From: Streptomyces sp. NRRL S-31
GTDB lineage: Bacteria; Actinomycetota; Actinomycetes; Streptomycetales; Streptomycetaceae
Direction: 5' to 3'
Length of the DNA stretch: 64,000 bases
Assembly: GCF_000718775.1 (NCBI RefSeq)
Contig: NZ_JOCB01000005.1
Location: 1 to 64,000, forward strand
In this document: in pieces, positions 10,441 through 18,166 of the stretch
Layout of the letters: each line of letters starts with the position of its first letter
Numbering within the stretch: the first letter of the stretch is position 1
Translations under genes and position numbers: made by a program
The notes under the pieces: model-generated
Seen by the model: only the letters and a program-made list of their open reading frames with translations
Told to the model about the DNA's origin: nothing
The model's database searches: none

Positions 10441-10473
10441 GAAGGGGTGCCTCTCCATGAGAGACACCCCTTC
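10441..10473 (+). terminator. Terminator hairpin after the sigma gene
   Basis: GAAGGGGTG pairs with CACCCCTTC and an inner CTCTC/GAGAG extends the stem, 77 bp after the sigma stop. The hairpin has a near-copy at 11320. Confidence 0.75.
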
Positions 10474-10478
10474 TCCTT

Positions 10479-10510
10479 AACCCACCCCGAAACTAACCCA
10501 CCCCGAAACT
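10479..10510. repeat. Two perfect 16-bp direct repeats
   Basis: AACCCACCCCGAAACT occurs twice in tandem directly after the hairpin. No function is known. Confidence 0.85.
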
Positions 10511-10566
10511 CACGCCGACAGCCCGCGCGTCCCGCCGTCGCCGTGGGGGTTGCCGCCTTCTCCCGC

Positions 10567-10971
10567 CTATGGCTTCACGTCGAGACGTACGAGCGCGCCG
10601 ATCTCCACGAGTTGGTCCGGCAATGCCAGGTCGGAAATACCCATGACCGTGCTGGTGGGCCGGTGTTCTCCGAAGTACTCGGCGTGAAGGCGTGCCGTCG
10701 TGTCGAAGTTCTCCCGCAGGTTCCTCACCAGCACCGTGGTTTCCACTACCTGGCTGCGCTCGGCCCCGAACTGCTTCAGCACCAGGTCCAGATTGTCCAG
10801 TGTGGTCCGCACCTGCGCTTCGTAGTCGCCTACGCCCACGAAATTGCCATCTCGGTCATGGGACAACTGTCCGGACACATAAACCGTGTCACCGACCTGA
10901 ATGGCCTGGCTGTACCCGTAAGACGACTCCCACGGCATACCGAAACCGAACGCCTTCATTTGAGAACCCAT
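10567..10971 (-). CDS. RidA/YjgF-family protein (Rid superfamily)
   Basis: This 134-aa protein has the Rid trimer fold: VGDTVYVSGQLSHD, then YEAQVRTTLDNLDLVLKQFG, and PTSTVMGISDLALPDQLVEI near the end. RidA-type members hydrolyse reactive enamine/imine intermediates. The Arg of the classical RidA active site (near the C-terminus, in xRVEV-like segments) is not obvious here (IGALVRLDVKP retains an Arg), so substrate use is uncertain. The start has a good GGGAG site. The gene is less GC-rich than its surroundings and sits between a terminator and a tRNA, suggesting later acquisition. Confidence 0.8.
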   Translation of the reverse strand: MGSQMKAFGFGMPWESSYGYSQAIQVGDTVYVSGQLSHDRDGNFVGVGDYEAQVRTTLDNLDLVLKQFGAERSQVVETTVLVRNLRENFDTTARLHAEYFGEHRPTSTVMGISDLALPDQLVEIGALVRLDVKP

Positions 10972-11376
10972 TTCTCACTCCCTTTGAACAGCGCGCGAGA
11001 CCTTCAATTGAAGACAGGCCCCCTTGACCGAAAATTTACTTGTTCGTTCAACTTCCATGCAAGTAAACGCTTGTTCCACAGCGAAGCAGGACTGTCCTCT
11101 GCGCGCACAGATTGGTCGCAATGCGCTTGGCCATCCAGGTAAAGGTGCCCGCCTAGGGTCCGCACGCGGAACGGCGGTCAGTTACAGGGGGGCGCCCGAC
11201 GCCGCCGCACATCGAGCTGCTGCCGCGGTAAGCCCGCCACACGGCTCGTTTCCCGAGGGGACACCGCGGCTCCTCGGCGCCCTTCGCTCGCCGTCCGCGC
11301 TCCCAGCGGCGGGCGTGCCGAAGGGGTGCCCCTCACCGAGGGACACCCCTTCTGACCAGCACGTCTACGACCCTTG
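10972..11376. other. AT-richer region between RidA and tRNA-Ser
   Basis: This stretch has no gene. It holds a TTCAATTGAA palindrome (11003-11012), perfect inverted arms TTTACTTG (11035-11042) and CAAGTAAA (11060-11067) that look like an operator for the leftward RidA promoter, and the tRNA terminator hairpin at its right end. Confidence 0.55.
11320..11353 (-). terminator. Terminator hairpin downstream of tRNA-Ser
   Basis: GAAGGGGTG / CACCCCTTC outer stem with inner CCCTC/GAGGG, 24 bp past the tRNA 3' end. It is nearly identical to the hairpin at 10441 except for paired changes in the inner stem. Confidence 0.7.
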
Positions 11377-11463
11377 CGGAGGCGGTGGGATTTGAACCCA
11401 CGGTGACATCGCTGCCACGACGGTTTTCAAGACCGTTCCCTTCGGCCGCTCGGGCACGCCTCC
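11377..11463 (-). tRNA. tRNA-Ser (anticodon TGA)
   Basis: An 87-nt class II tRNA reads leftward: the acceptor stem GGAGGCG pairs with CGCCTCC, the anticodon loop is CTTGAAA, there is a long variable arm, and the T-arm contains GGTTCAAATCC. The discriminator base is G and the CCA end is not encoded. Confidence 0.95.
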
Positions 11464-11532
11464 CCGCGCCGACGGAGAACGGCGGCGCGCGTACAGATTA
11501 CCGGGCCGCCGGGGGACGGCGGGGCGACCGGG

Positions 11533-13002
11533 TCAGCTGTCGCCGTCGCGCGAGCCCAGCGTCAGGTCCACCGTGTGCTCCTGGCCGCCCCGCTTGTAGG
11601 TGACCGCGACCTTGTCGCCGGGCTTGTGCGTCCAGATCTCGCCGATCAGGGTGGGGCCGCTGTCGATCACGTGGTCGTCGAGCTTGACGATGACGTCACC
11701 GGGCTTGAGGCCGGCCTTGGCCGCCGGTCCGCCCGACTCGACCGCGGCGGCGCCGCCCGTGCCCTGGTCGGTGATCTTGGCGCCGTCGCTGGAGTCCTCC
11801 AGCGAGACCGAGGCGCCGATCCTCGCGTACACCGGCTTGCCCGTCTTGATCAGCTGCTGGGCGACGTACTTCGCCTGGTTGATCGGGATGGCGAAGCCCA
11901 GGCCGATCGAGCCGGACTGGCCGGAGCCGAAGCCGCCGCTGCCGGTGGACTGGATCGCGGAGTTGATGCCGATGACCGCGCCGGAGGCGTCCAGCAGCGG
12001 ACCGCCGGAATTGCCCGGGTTGATGGAGGCGTCGGTCTGGAGGGCGCTCATGTACGACGCCTTGCTGGAGGAGCTGCCGTCGCTGGAGGCCACCGGTCGG
12101 TTCTTGGCGCTGATGATGCCCGTCGTCACCGTGTTGGACAGGCCGAAGGGGGCGCCGATGGCGATGGTCTCGTCGCCCACGGCCACCTTGTCGGAGTCGC
12201 CGAGGGCGAGCGGCTTGAGGTCGGAGGGGGCGTTCTTGAGCTTGATGACCGCCACGTCGTAGCCCTGCGCGTGGCCGACGATCTCGGCGTTGTACTTCCG
12301 CCCGTTCGGGAAGGTGGCGGTGAGCCTGCCGCCGTCGACCGCGTCCGCGACCACGTGGTTGTTGGTGACGATGTGGCCCTGGGTGTCGAAGACGAACCCG
12401 GTGCCCGTGCCGCCCTCGCCGTTGCCGCTCTCGGCCTCGATCGTCACCGTGCTGGGCAGCGCCCTGGACGCCACGTTGGCGATGGTCCCCGGGGCGCGCT
12501 TGACCTGCGTGGCGCCGTCGGAGGCGGAGACCGTGGTGGAGCCGCGGTCGTCCCGGTCCTTGGCCAGGGTGTAGCCGAGGCCGCCGCCCAGGCCGCCCGC
12601 GACCAGCGCGGCCACCAGGACCGCCGCGACCAGTCCGCCGCGACCGCCGCGCGGCTTGGGGGCGGGCTGCTGGTACGAGGCCCCCCAGCCGGCGCCCGGG
12701 CCGCCGTCGCCGTAGGCCGGGGTGACCGGCGGCGGGGGCGGCCAGGAGCCGTCCGGGGCCGGACCGGCCGGGCCGGGCTGGTGGCGGTAGGGGTCCTGAC
12801 CGGACGGGTGCTGGTGCTGGTACGGGTCCTGGCCGGGCGCGGTGGCGGCGGCCGGGGCCGCCGGGCTCTCCTGGGGCACCGGCGGGAGCGGGGCGCTTCC
12901 CTCGGGCTCGGGGCCTTGCGGCCGAGTGGTCGGAGAGGCGGCCGGCACGGGAGGTACGGACGGCGCCGGGGGTACCGCGTTGCCCTCGTTCTCGGTGCTC
13001 AA
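11533..13002 (-). CDS. Membrane-anchored HtrA/DegP-like serine protease with PDZ domain
   Basis: This 489-aa protein has a Pro/Gln-rich cytoplasmic N-terminal region (~1-125), one transmembrane helix (VAAVLVAALVAGGLGG), a trypsin-like domain with complete triad (His in TNNHVVADAV, Asp in YDVAVIKLK, Ser in INPGNSGGPL) and a C-terminal PDZ domain (AAKAGLKPGDVIVKLDD). It probably degrades or refolds damaged proteins outside the membrane. TTG 13002 is the chosen start because GAGGAGAA lies just upstream. The AT-rich gap shared with the divergent glycerophosphodiesterase probably carries a stress promoter. Confidence 0.9.
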   Translation of the reverse strand: MSTENEGNAVPPAPSVPPVPAASPTTRPQGPEPEGSAPLPPVPQESPAAPAAATAPGQDPYQHQHPSGQDPYRHQPGPAGPAPDGSWPPPPPVTPAYGDGGPGAGWGASYQQPAPKPRGGRGGLVAAVLVAALVAGGLGGGLGYTLAKDRDDRGSTTVSASDGATQVKRAPGTIANVASRALPSTVTIEAESGNGEGGTGTGFVFDTQGHIVTNNHVVADAVDGGRLTATFPNGRKYNAEIVGHAQGYDVAVIKLKNAPSDLKPLALGDSDKVAVGDETIAIGAPFGLSNTVTTGIISAKNRPVASSDGSSSSKASYMSALQTDASINPGNSGGPLLDASGAVIGINSAIQSTGSGGFGSGQSGSIGLGFAIPINQAKYVAQQLIKTGKPVYARIGASVSLEDSSDGAKITDQGTGGAAAVESGGPAAKAGLKPGDVIVKLDDHVIDSGPTLIGEIWTHKPGDKVAVTYKRGGQEHTVDLTLGSRDGDS

Positions 13003-13240
13003 AGCTCTTCTCCTCGGTCCACGCCTGTTGTCGTCGGTCTCACTGGTACGCAGTCAGCTTTTCCCACGGGCCGTCAGAGCACCATAAGCCGTGGCTGTGG
13101 GTCCGGCAGTCCTCTTTATATAGGATCTTTTACGACCACTAACGCAAAAGTTACATAAATGATCAGGGGGTGTGCCCCCGTCCGTCGCAGGACGCGTCCG
13201 CGCCGCCCCGTGTACCCGGCGACGGTGGCACCATGACGCG
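13003..13240. promoter_or_regulatory. Divergent promoter region, htrA-like / GDPD
   Basis: A 238-bp gap between divergent genes contains an unusually AT-rich stretch (about 13110-13165, with TTTATATAGGATCTTTTA and AGTTACATAAATGATCAG), probably with promoters for both genes. No specific -35/-10 pair is convincing. Confidence 0.45.
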
Positions 13241-14068
13241 GTGACCCACGCACCACAGCACGCCATCCAGGTCGTCGCCCACCGGGGCGCCTCCGAAGAC
13301 GCTCCCGAGCACACCCTCGCCGCCTACCGGAAGGCGATCGAGGACGGCGCCGACGGCCTGGAGTGCGACGTACGGCTGACCGCGGACGGCCACCTGGTCT
13401 GCGTCCACGACCGGCGGGTGAACCGTACCTCCAACGGCCGCGGCGCGGTCTCCGCGCTGGAGCTGGCCGACCTCGCCGCCCTCGACTTCGGCTCCCGCAG
13501 GACGCGCGAGATCTGGCACGGGCGGGACGAGGAGCCCGACTGGGAGCACCGGCCGGAGGACCGCGAGGAGACCTCCGTGCTCACCCTGGAGCGGCTGCTG
13601 GAGCTGGTCGCGGACGCCGGGCGGCGGGTGGAGCTGGCCATCGAGACCAAGCACCCCACCCGCTGGGCCGGACAGGTCGAGGAGCGGCTGCTGACGCTGC
13701 TGAAGCGGTTCGGCCTGGACGCGCCGCCCGCCGCCGCCGAGTCGCCGGTGCGGGTCATGAGCTTCTCGGCCCGTTCGCTGCACCGCGTGCGTGCCGCGGC
13801 GCCCACGCTGCCGACGGTCTACCTGGTGCAGTTCCTCTCGCCCCGGCTGCGCGAGGGGCGGCTGCCCGGGGACGTGCGGATCGCCGGCCCGTCCATCCGC
13901 ATCGTGCGCAACCACCCCGGCTACGTGGAGCGGCTCAAGCGGGCCGGCCACCAGGTCCACGTGTGGACCGTGAACGAGCCCGAGGACGTCGGCCTCTGCG
14001 TCGAGCTGGGCGTCGACGCCATCATCACCAACCGCCCGCGCGCGGTGCTGCGGCAGCTGGGGCGCTGA
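13241..14068 (+). CDS. Glycerophosphodiester phosphodiesterase
   Basis: This 275-aa TIM-barrel enzyme hydrolyses glycerophosphodiesters to glycerol-3-phosphate and an alcohol. Conserved elements are VAHRGASEDAPEHT, the metal-binding LECDVRLTADG, VVCVHD-like catalytic His (LVCVHDRRVNRTSNG), ELAIETK, and the C-terminal HVWTVNEPEDV. There is no signal peptide, so it is probably cytoplasmic. The start GTG 13241 is chosen because homology begins right after it; the longer frame from 13172 has no ribosome site. Confidence 0.9.
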   Translation: MTHAPQHAIQVVAHRGASEDAPEHTLAAYRKAIEDGADGLECDVRLTADGHLVCVHDRRVNRTSNGRGAVSALELADLAALDFGSRRTREIWHGRDEEPDWEHRPEDREETSVLTLERLLELVADAGRRVELAIETKHPTRWAGQVEERLLTLLKRFGLDAPPAAAESPVRVMSFSARSLHRVRAAAPTLPTVYLVQFLSPRLREGRLPGDVRIAGPSIRIVRNHPGYVERLKRAGHQVHVWTVNEPEDVGLCVELGVDAIITNRPRAVLRQLGR

Positions 14069-14220
14069 CCTCCCGCGGCCCGGCCGTCCCGGGGAGTGCT
14101 CCGGCGCGTTCGCCGTGAAAGGGGCCGCGGCGAATGCGTCCGCGGAAGAGGACTGGCCGGTTTCCGGTACAGGCCAAGGGGGCATCCACTCCGTGGCGTG
14201 GGGCGAAGGAGGTCTCGGGG

Positions 14221-14994
14221 GTGGCGTTGGTGGTGGCACAGGAGGTGCCCACGTCGTCGAGCATGGCCGTACCCCATGGCCCTGCGGGCGTGGGCGAGGC
14301 GCGGCACCGGATGAGGGCGCAGCTGCGCGGCGGCGGTGTGGCCGAGTCGGTCATCGACGATGCCGTACTGATCCTTTCCGAACTTTTGAGCAACGCCTGC
14401 AAACACGGACGCCCGCTGGGGGACGCGTCGGCCGGGGACGGGGACGTCCGTGCCGCGTGGCGGGTCGACGCGCGCGGGCGGCTCATCGTGGAGGTGACGG
14501 ACGGCGGCGGCCCGACCCGCCCGGCGCCGGCCACGCCGTCGGTGACCGCGCACGGTGGCCGCGGGCTGAACATCATCACGGCTCTCGCCGACGACTGGGG
14601 CGTCCGGGACGACGTCCGGGGCGAGGTGACGGTGTGGGTGCTGGTCCACGAGGACGTGTACGACCCCGACGCCGGGTGCCGCCACGACGCCTTCCCCCCG
14701 CGCGCCACCCGCGCCGCGAGCCCGCGGCCGGTCCCGGACCTCGCACGCCCGGGCCTGCCGGCGCCGGACGTGTCGCTGCCCGACCTGTCCCGTCCCGACC
14801 TCTCCCGAGCCGACCTGGCCCGCACCGACCTGGCCCGCACCGATCTCTCGCGCACCGACCTGTCCCATCCGGGCGTGCCGCGGCCCGGCGTGTCCCGGCC
14901 GGGGGTGTCCCGGCCGGGCGTGTCCCGGCCGGGCGTGTCCCTGCCGGAGCTGTCCGGCCTCGGCTTTTCGGACACCTTCGAGGATCTGGACTGA
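14221..14994 (+). CDS. Anti-sigma-type HATPase (RsbW-like) with five-residue repeat tail
   Basis: This 257-aa protein has a GHKL ATP-binding domain: N box [11 protein letters not shown]1 box EVTDGGGP and G2 box GRGLNII, the set seen in Streptomyces serine-kinase/anti-sigma proteins. After residue ~165 comes a tail of about eleven five-residue units, first (R-x-D-L-S/A), then RPGVS repeated, ending FSDTFEDLD. The tail is unusual and may bind a partner. GTG 14221 is chosen because AAGGAGGT precedes it at good spacing; a longer start at 14134 has a weaker site. No sigma or antagonist gene is adjacent. Confidence 0.8.
   Translation: MALVVAQEVPTSSSMAVPHGPAGVGEARHRMRAQLRGGGVAESVIDDAVLILSELLSNACKHGRPLGDASAGDGDVRAAWRVDARGRLIVEVTDGGGPTRPAPATPSVTAHGGRGLNIITALADDWGVRDDVRGEVTVWVLVHEDVYDPDAGCRHDAFPPRATRAASPRPVPDLARPGLPAPDVSLPDLSRPDLSRADLARTDLARTDLSRTDLSHPGVPRPGVSRPGVSRPGVSRPGVSLPELSGLGFSDTFEDLD
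14881..14940. repeat. Four 15-bp tandem repeats encoding RPGVS
   Basis: Near-perfect copies of CGGCCGGGCGTGTCC are in frame within the ATPase tail. Copy number is likely to vary between strains. Confidence 0.9.
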
Positions 14995-15055
14995 CCGCGC
15001 AGGGCCGGCGGGCGCCGTCCCCCGGTTCACACCGCCGGCGTCGAGCACGCGTGCG

Positions 15056-15064
15056 TTGTCCACA
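15056..15064 (+). promoter_or_regulatory. Single DnaA box
   Basis: TTGTCCACA lies ~75 bp before the DUF5926 gene. It matches the Streptomyces DnaA-box consensus but stands alone. Confidence 0.45.
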
Positions 15065-15139
15065 GGTTCCCGTCGGCCATGGCGCGAACGGCTAGGCTCC
15101 CGACCGTACGAGAAGAGCCGTAACCGGGAGACACCCATC

Positions 15140-16102
15140 ATGGCCAAGAAACGACCCCAGACGAAGGCCAAGCCGCAGCCGACCGACGGGGAGATCCCGG
15201 TCGTCGGCGCTCGCGAACCCTGCCCCTGCGGCAGCGGCCGGCGCTACAAGGCATGTCACGGCCGGGCCGCCGCGCACGCCGCGACCGAACTGGTGCAGCG
15301 CCCGTTCGAGGGCCTGTCCGGCGAGTGCGACTGGGTCGCGCTGCGCGAGCTGGTCCCGGCGGCGACGGCCGCGCTGACCCTGAAGGACGGCCTGCCCGAG
15401 GGCGTCCCGTCGGTCACCCTGGCCACGGTGCTGCCGATGGCCTGGCCCGCGCTGCGCCGGGACGACGGCTCGGTCCTGTTGGGCCTCCAGAACGACACGG
15501 CCTCCGGTGACATCAGCCGCGACCTGGCCGACACGCTGCTGCGCGCGCTGGAGGCCGAGCCGGGCACTCCGGTGCAGGGCCGCCGTGCCCCCGCCGACGC
15601 GCCGCGGCTCCAGGACCTGCTCGACGCGGAGGCCGCCTTCGAGCCGGTCGTGCACAGCGGTTTCGAATTCTGGGTGCCGGACGCGGAGAACGCCGCCCCG
15701 GAGGTGGCCGCCTCCCTGGAGCGGGCCAACGCCGCCGCCATCCCGACCGTGAAGCTGGCCGGCGTGGACGCCGCCTACTGGTGCGAGACCGCGGAGAAGA
15801 ACCACCTGCGCTGGGTCATGCCGCATCCGGAGGAGCAGCTTCTGGACGCTCTCGCGCGGCTGCACGCGGTGGGCCGCTCCGGCCTCGGCGAGGGCACCCG
15901 GCTCGTGGGCTCCTTCCGTGCTCACGGCCTCACCGTGCCGGTCTGGGACCTGCCGAGCGGGGTCACGGCGGCGGACGTGGAGAAGCCGGCCGCCGAGTTC
16001 GCCGAGCGTCTCTCCGCCGCCCTCGCCGTCCGCGAGCCGCTCACGCCGGAGGAGCGCCGGGCCCGCGGCGGACTGACCAACCGGCAGGTCACGCTCAGCT
16101 GA
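15140..16102 (+). CDS. SEC-C motif / DUF5926 family protein
   Basis: This 320-aa protein starts [12 protein letters not shown] short basic N-terminus leads to a SEC-C zinc-binding motif ([17 protein letters not shown], residues ~22-38), then a DUF5926 body that is conserved in actinomycetes but of unknown function. SEC-C motifs bind zinc and appear on SecA and many small adaptor proteins. ATG 15140 has a CCGGGAG site upstream; the longer frame from 15056 crosses a DnaA box and has no ribosome site. It precedes a strong hairpin at 16257. Confidence 0.85.
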   Translation: MAKKRPQTKAKPQPTDGEIPVVGAREPCPCGSGRRYKACHGRAAAHAATELVQRPFEGLSGECDWVALRELVPAATAALTLKDGLPEGVPSVTLATVLPMAWPALRRDDGSVLLGLQNDTASGDISRDLADTLLRALEAEPGTPVQGRRAPADAPRLQDLLDAEAAFEPVVHSGFEFWVPDAENAAPEVAASLERANAAAIPTVKLAGVDAAYWCETAEKNHLRWVMPHPEEQLLDALARLHAVGRSGLGEGTRLVGSFRAHGLTVPVWDLPSGVTAADVEKPAAEFAERLSAALAVREPLTPEERRARGGLTNRQVTLS

Positions 16103-16183
16103 CGTCCCGCGCGCGGCTGACCGGCCGGTCAGTCGTACCACCGGGCCCCACGGCAGGTGACTCCTGTCACAACTCGCCGTTTT

Positions 16184-16300
16184 GACAGGGAAATCGGTGT
16201 CCGAATCGCCCAGACGGAATTTGCGAACCGCCGATCTCTTGTTACCGTTCCAGTAGCCCGGTTGCTGGTGCATCCCCCGTCGCCAGCAACCGGGTCTTTC
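16184..16300 (+). ncRNA. Candidate small RNA ending in a strong hairpin
   Basis: The gap between two convergent genes contains TTGACA at 16184, a relatively AT-rich unstructured segment, and a perfect 12-bp stem (CCCGGTTGCTGG / CCAGCAACCGGG, 16257-16294) with a C-rich 14-nt loop followed by TCTTT. This could be a small RNA with its terminator, or only a shared terminator for the flanking genes. A -10 box is not convincing. Confidence 0.4.
16257..16300. terminator. Perfect 12-bp hairpin between convergent genes
   Basis: Arms at 16257-16268 and 16283-16294, loop containing CCCCC, then TCTTT. It is strong enough to stop transcription arriving from the DUF5926 gene. Confidence 0.7.
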
Positions 16301-16375
16301 CATGTCCGCACCGTGCCGGAGCCGTGTCCACACCGGCGTCCGTCCCGGCACGGAGCGTCAACTCCTCCGCAAAGC

Positions 16376-16951
16376 TCAGGAGTTGCTGCCCGAGCGGAGC
16401 AGCAGTGCCCCGTCCGCGCCGCGCCCGGCGAACTCCGTGACGGCCGTGTAGGCGTCCGGTCCGCCCCGGCTGCGTCCGCGCGGCGTCTCACAGGTGGCGG
16501 GCTCGTCGTCGGCCCCGGTGACACAGTGCGTCCGCACGGTCCGCCCGCCCGGCCCCAGCAGACTCAGCAGGGTGTCCAGGGACGTGCCGGTGGCGTTGCG
16601 GTAGTAGGTGCGCGCCCAGGTGTCCTCGCCCTGCATCAGCACACACGTCTGGGCCTCGATGCCGTCGGGCGAGGTCAGCTCGGGACCGCAGCGGGCGGCG
16701 GTGGCGAGCCCGATGCCGAGCAGGAAGGGCGTGCGGCGAGGGTGTTCCGCGCCGGTCCGGGCGTCGCCCCGGACGGCGGCCGGTACGCCGGCCCGGCCGG
16801 CGTCGCCCACCTGTCCCGCGGACGCCACGGTCAGCGGCAGCGCGACCGCGGCCGCCACGACGCCCGCGAGGGCGAACAGACGGAGCCTTCGCGGGTGCCG
16901 CCCGCGGCGGCGCGGCTGTGGGGTCCCGGGGCCGCCGGAGTGACGCAGCAT
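16376..16951 (-). CDS. Secreted or membrane-anchored hypothetical protein
   Basis: This 191-aa protein has a basic start (RRRGRHPRRLRLFALAG) and one hydrophobic helix ending at VASAGQ, which could be a signal peptide or membrane anchor. The exported part has four Cys that could form disulfides (ARCGPE, AQTCVLM, RTHCVTG, ATCETP) and an aromatic WARTYYRNATG motif. I do not recognise a family. It lies 55 bp downstream of the PrimPol-like gene on the same strand, suggesting co-transcription. Confidence 0.7.
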   Translation of the reverse strand: MLRHSGGPGTPQPRRRGRHPRRLRLFALAGVVAAAVALPLTVASAGQVGDAGRAGVPAAVRGDARTGAEHPRRTPFLLGIGLATAARCGPELTSPDGIEAQTCVLMQGEDTWARTYYRNATGTSLDTLLSLLGPGGRTVRTHCVTGADDEPATCETPRGRSRGGPDAYTAVTEFAGRGADGALLLRSGSNS

Positions 16952-17006
16952 GTCCGGACGATAACGAGCGAGCGGCGCCCGTCCGCCCCGGCCGCGCCCG
17001 ACACCC

Positions 17007-17672
17007 CTACAACTCGGGGGCGCTCACACCCGTACGAGTGAGGGCGTCGACCACGGCGTCCACCACGGCCTCCACGTCGGGCACCCAGGGCGCGGCCGAG
17101 CCGGGCAGCGGGGCACGCTCCCAGCGGACGGCGCCCTGGCCGGTCTCGGAGGGGGGCAGGGCGAGGTAGCCGCCCGTGCCGTGGAAACGCAGGGAGCCGG
17201 GGACGAAGTCCTTGGCGTAGAGCAGTTCACCGAGCTGCTCCATGGAGTACGGCTTGACGAGCAGCGCCCAGCGGGTGGGCGAGGCGACCACCGGGCCGAG
17301 CCGCATGCCTCGCCGGTCGAGCAGGGCGAGGGCGCGCGAGGCGGCGAGCGCGGGCAGGCTGACCGCGCAGGGCGCCGTGTCGCCGGTCGCCAGGATGATC
17401 GGAGCGCTCGGCCGGTTGCTCCACCACCAGCGCACCATGCGCGCGTCGGTGGTGGCGGCGAGCAGCCCGGGGTCGAAGGGGTGCGCACCGGGCACCGTGC
17501 ACTCCGGGTCGGGGCAGGCGCAGCGGACCCGTCCCTGCGGGTCCGGCGCCACGCCGGGGAGGACCGGCCACTGCCATTCCGCAGCGTAGGTCACGGCCGC
17601 GTCGATCAGTTCAGGCCTCCCGCCGTTCCGCCTGGACAGAAGCCTGCGTCGCCTTCCGAGGATCTCGCGCAT
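17007..17672 (-). CDS. PrimPol N-domain-like protein lacking catalytic residues
   Basis: This 221-aa protein has the fold order of the bifunctional DNA primase/polymerase N-domain: AVTYAAEWQWPVLPG, a Cys cluster (RCACPDPECTVPGAHPFD), ARMVRWWWSNRPSAPIILATG and GTGGYLALPPS. The Asp-x-Asp metal motif is replaced by CAVSLPA, and the SGGxHxW nucleotide motif by SPTRWAL, so polymerase or primase activity is unlikely. It may keep a binding or regulatory role. The start MREILGRRRR has GAAAGGAA upstream. The 494-bp gap before the divergent PP2C gene has two palindromes that could regulate it. Confidence 0.75.
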   Translation of the reverse strand: MREILGRRRRLLSRRNGGRPELIDAAVTYAAEWQWPVLPGVAPDPQGRVRCACPDPECTVPGAHPFDPGLLAATTDARMVRWWWSNRPSAPIILATGDTAPCAVSLPALAASRALALLDRRGMRLGPVVASPTRWALLVKPYSMEQLGELLYAKDFVPGSLRFHGTGGYLALPPSETGQGAVRWERAPLPGSAAPWVPDVEAVVDAVVDALTRTGVSAPEL

Positions 17673-18166
17673 GAGCGCTCGTTCCTTTCCGTTGCACCGC
17701 TGGCAACACCGAGGACCACATCACACCATGTGTCGATCACTTCACTGTGCGTACCTATTGGCGCATCACACCCACGCCCACGGCGTGGGGAACCCCAGGG
17801 GGTCGAACTCCGGCCGCGTCCGCGTCCATAGTGCGTCCATCGGGAGCACGGCCGCGGTGCGGGGGTGGCGAAGTCTGGCGTTTTGCCGTCGCGCGTGGAT
17901 CTCTCCGCCTCCGCCACGGGAGGATGGGGCTCGGCCGTCGGTGGTTATGACGCCCGGGTCCGTCGCCAGGTTCCGGGTGGTTCCCAACCACCCCTGGCCT
18001 TCTCCGAGTACGTACCCATCACGACCGCTGTGACGCTCTGTGGAGCAGGGCCAGTCGACCGCAATGGACCGTTACCTAAGGCAGTTTTCAGCCAACTTGG
18101 CGGTAAGGCAAGGGGTTCGGGAAAAACCTCGTCCGCCTCATGGACACCAGGAATCCTCGCAGGACA
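17673..18166. promoter_or_regulatory. Long divergent control region with two 8-3-8 palindromes
   Basis: About 494 bp separate the PrimPol-like and PP2C genes. It holds CCCACGCC-CAC-GGCGTGGG (17771-17789) and GGGTGGTT-CCC-AACCACCC (17976-17994), both perfect 8-bp arms around 3 bases, plus a CACACCATGTGT-like element near 17725. These could be operators or RNA hairpins; no gene was found. Confidence 0.5.

Noticed and set aside
10567..11463. Genomic island at tRNA-Ser
   Set aside because: No integrase, no duplicated tRNA end and only one gene of different composition; not enough to call an island.
16184..16300. Assignment of the candidate RNA to the actinobacterial 6C RNA family
   Set aside because: Only one C-rich loop (five C) is visible, whereas 6C RNAs have two hairpins with longer C-runs, and the neighbours differ from what I expect for that locus.
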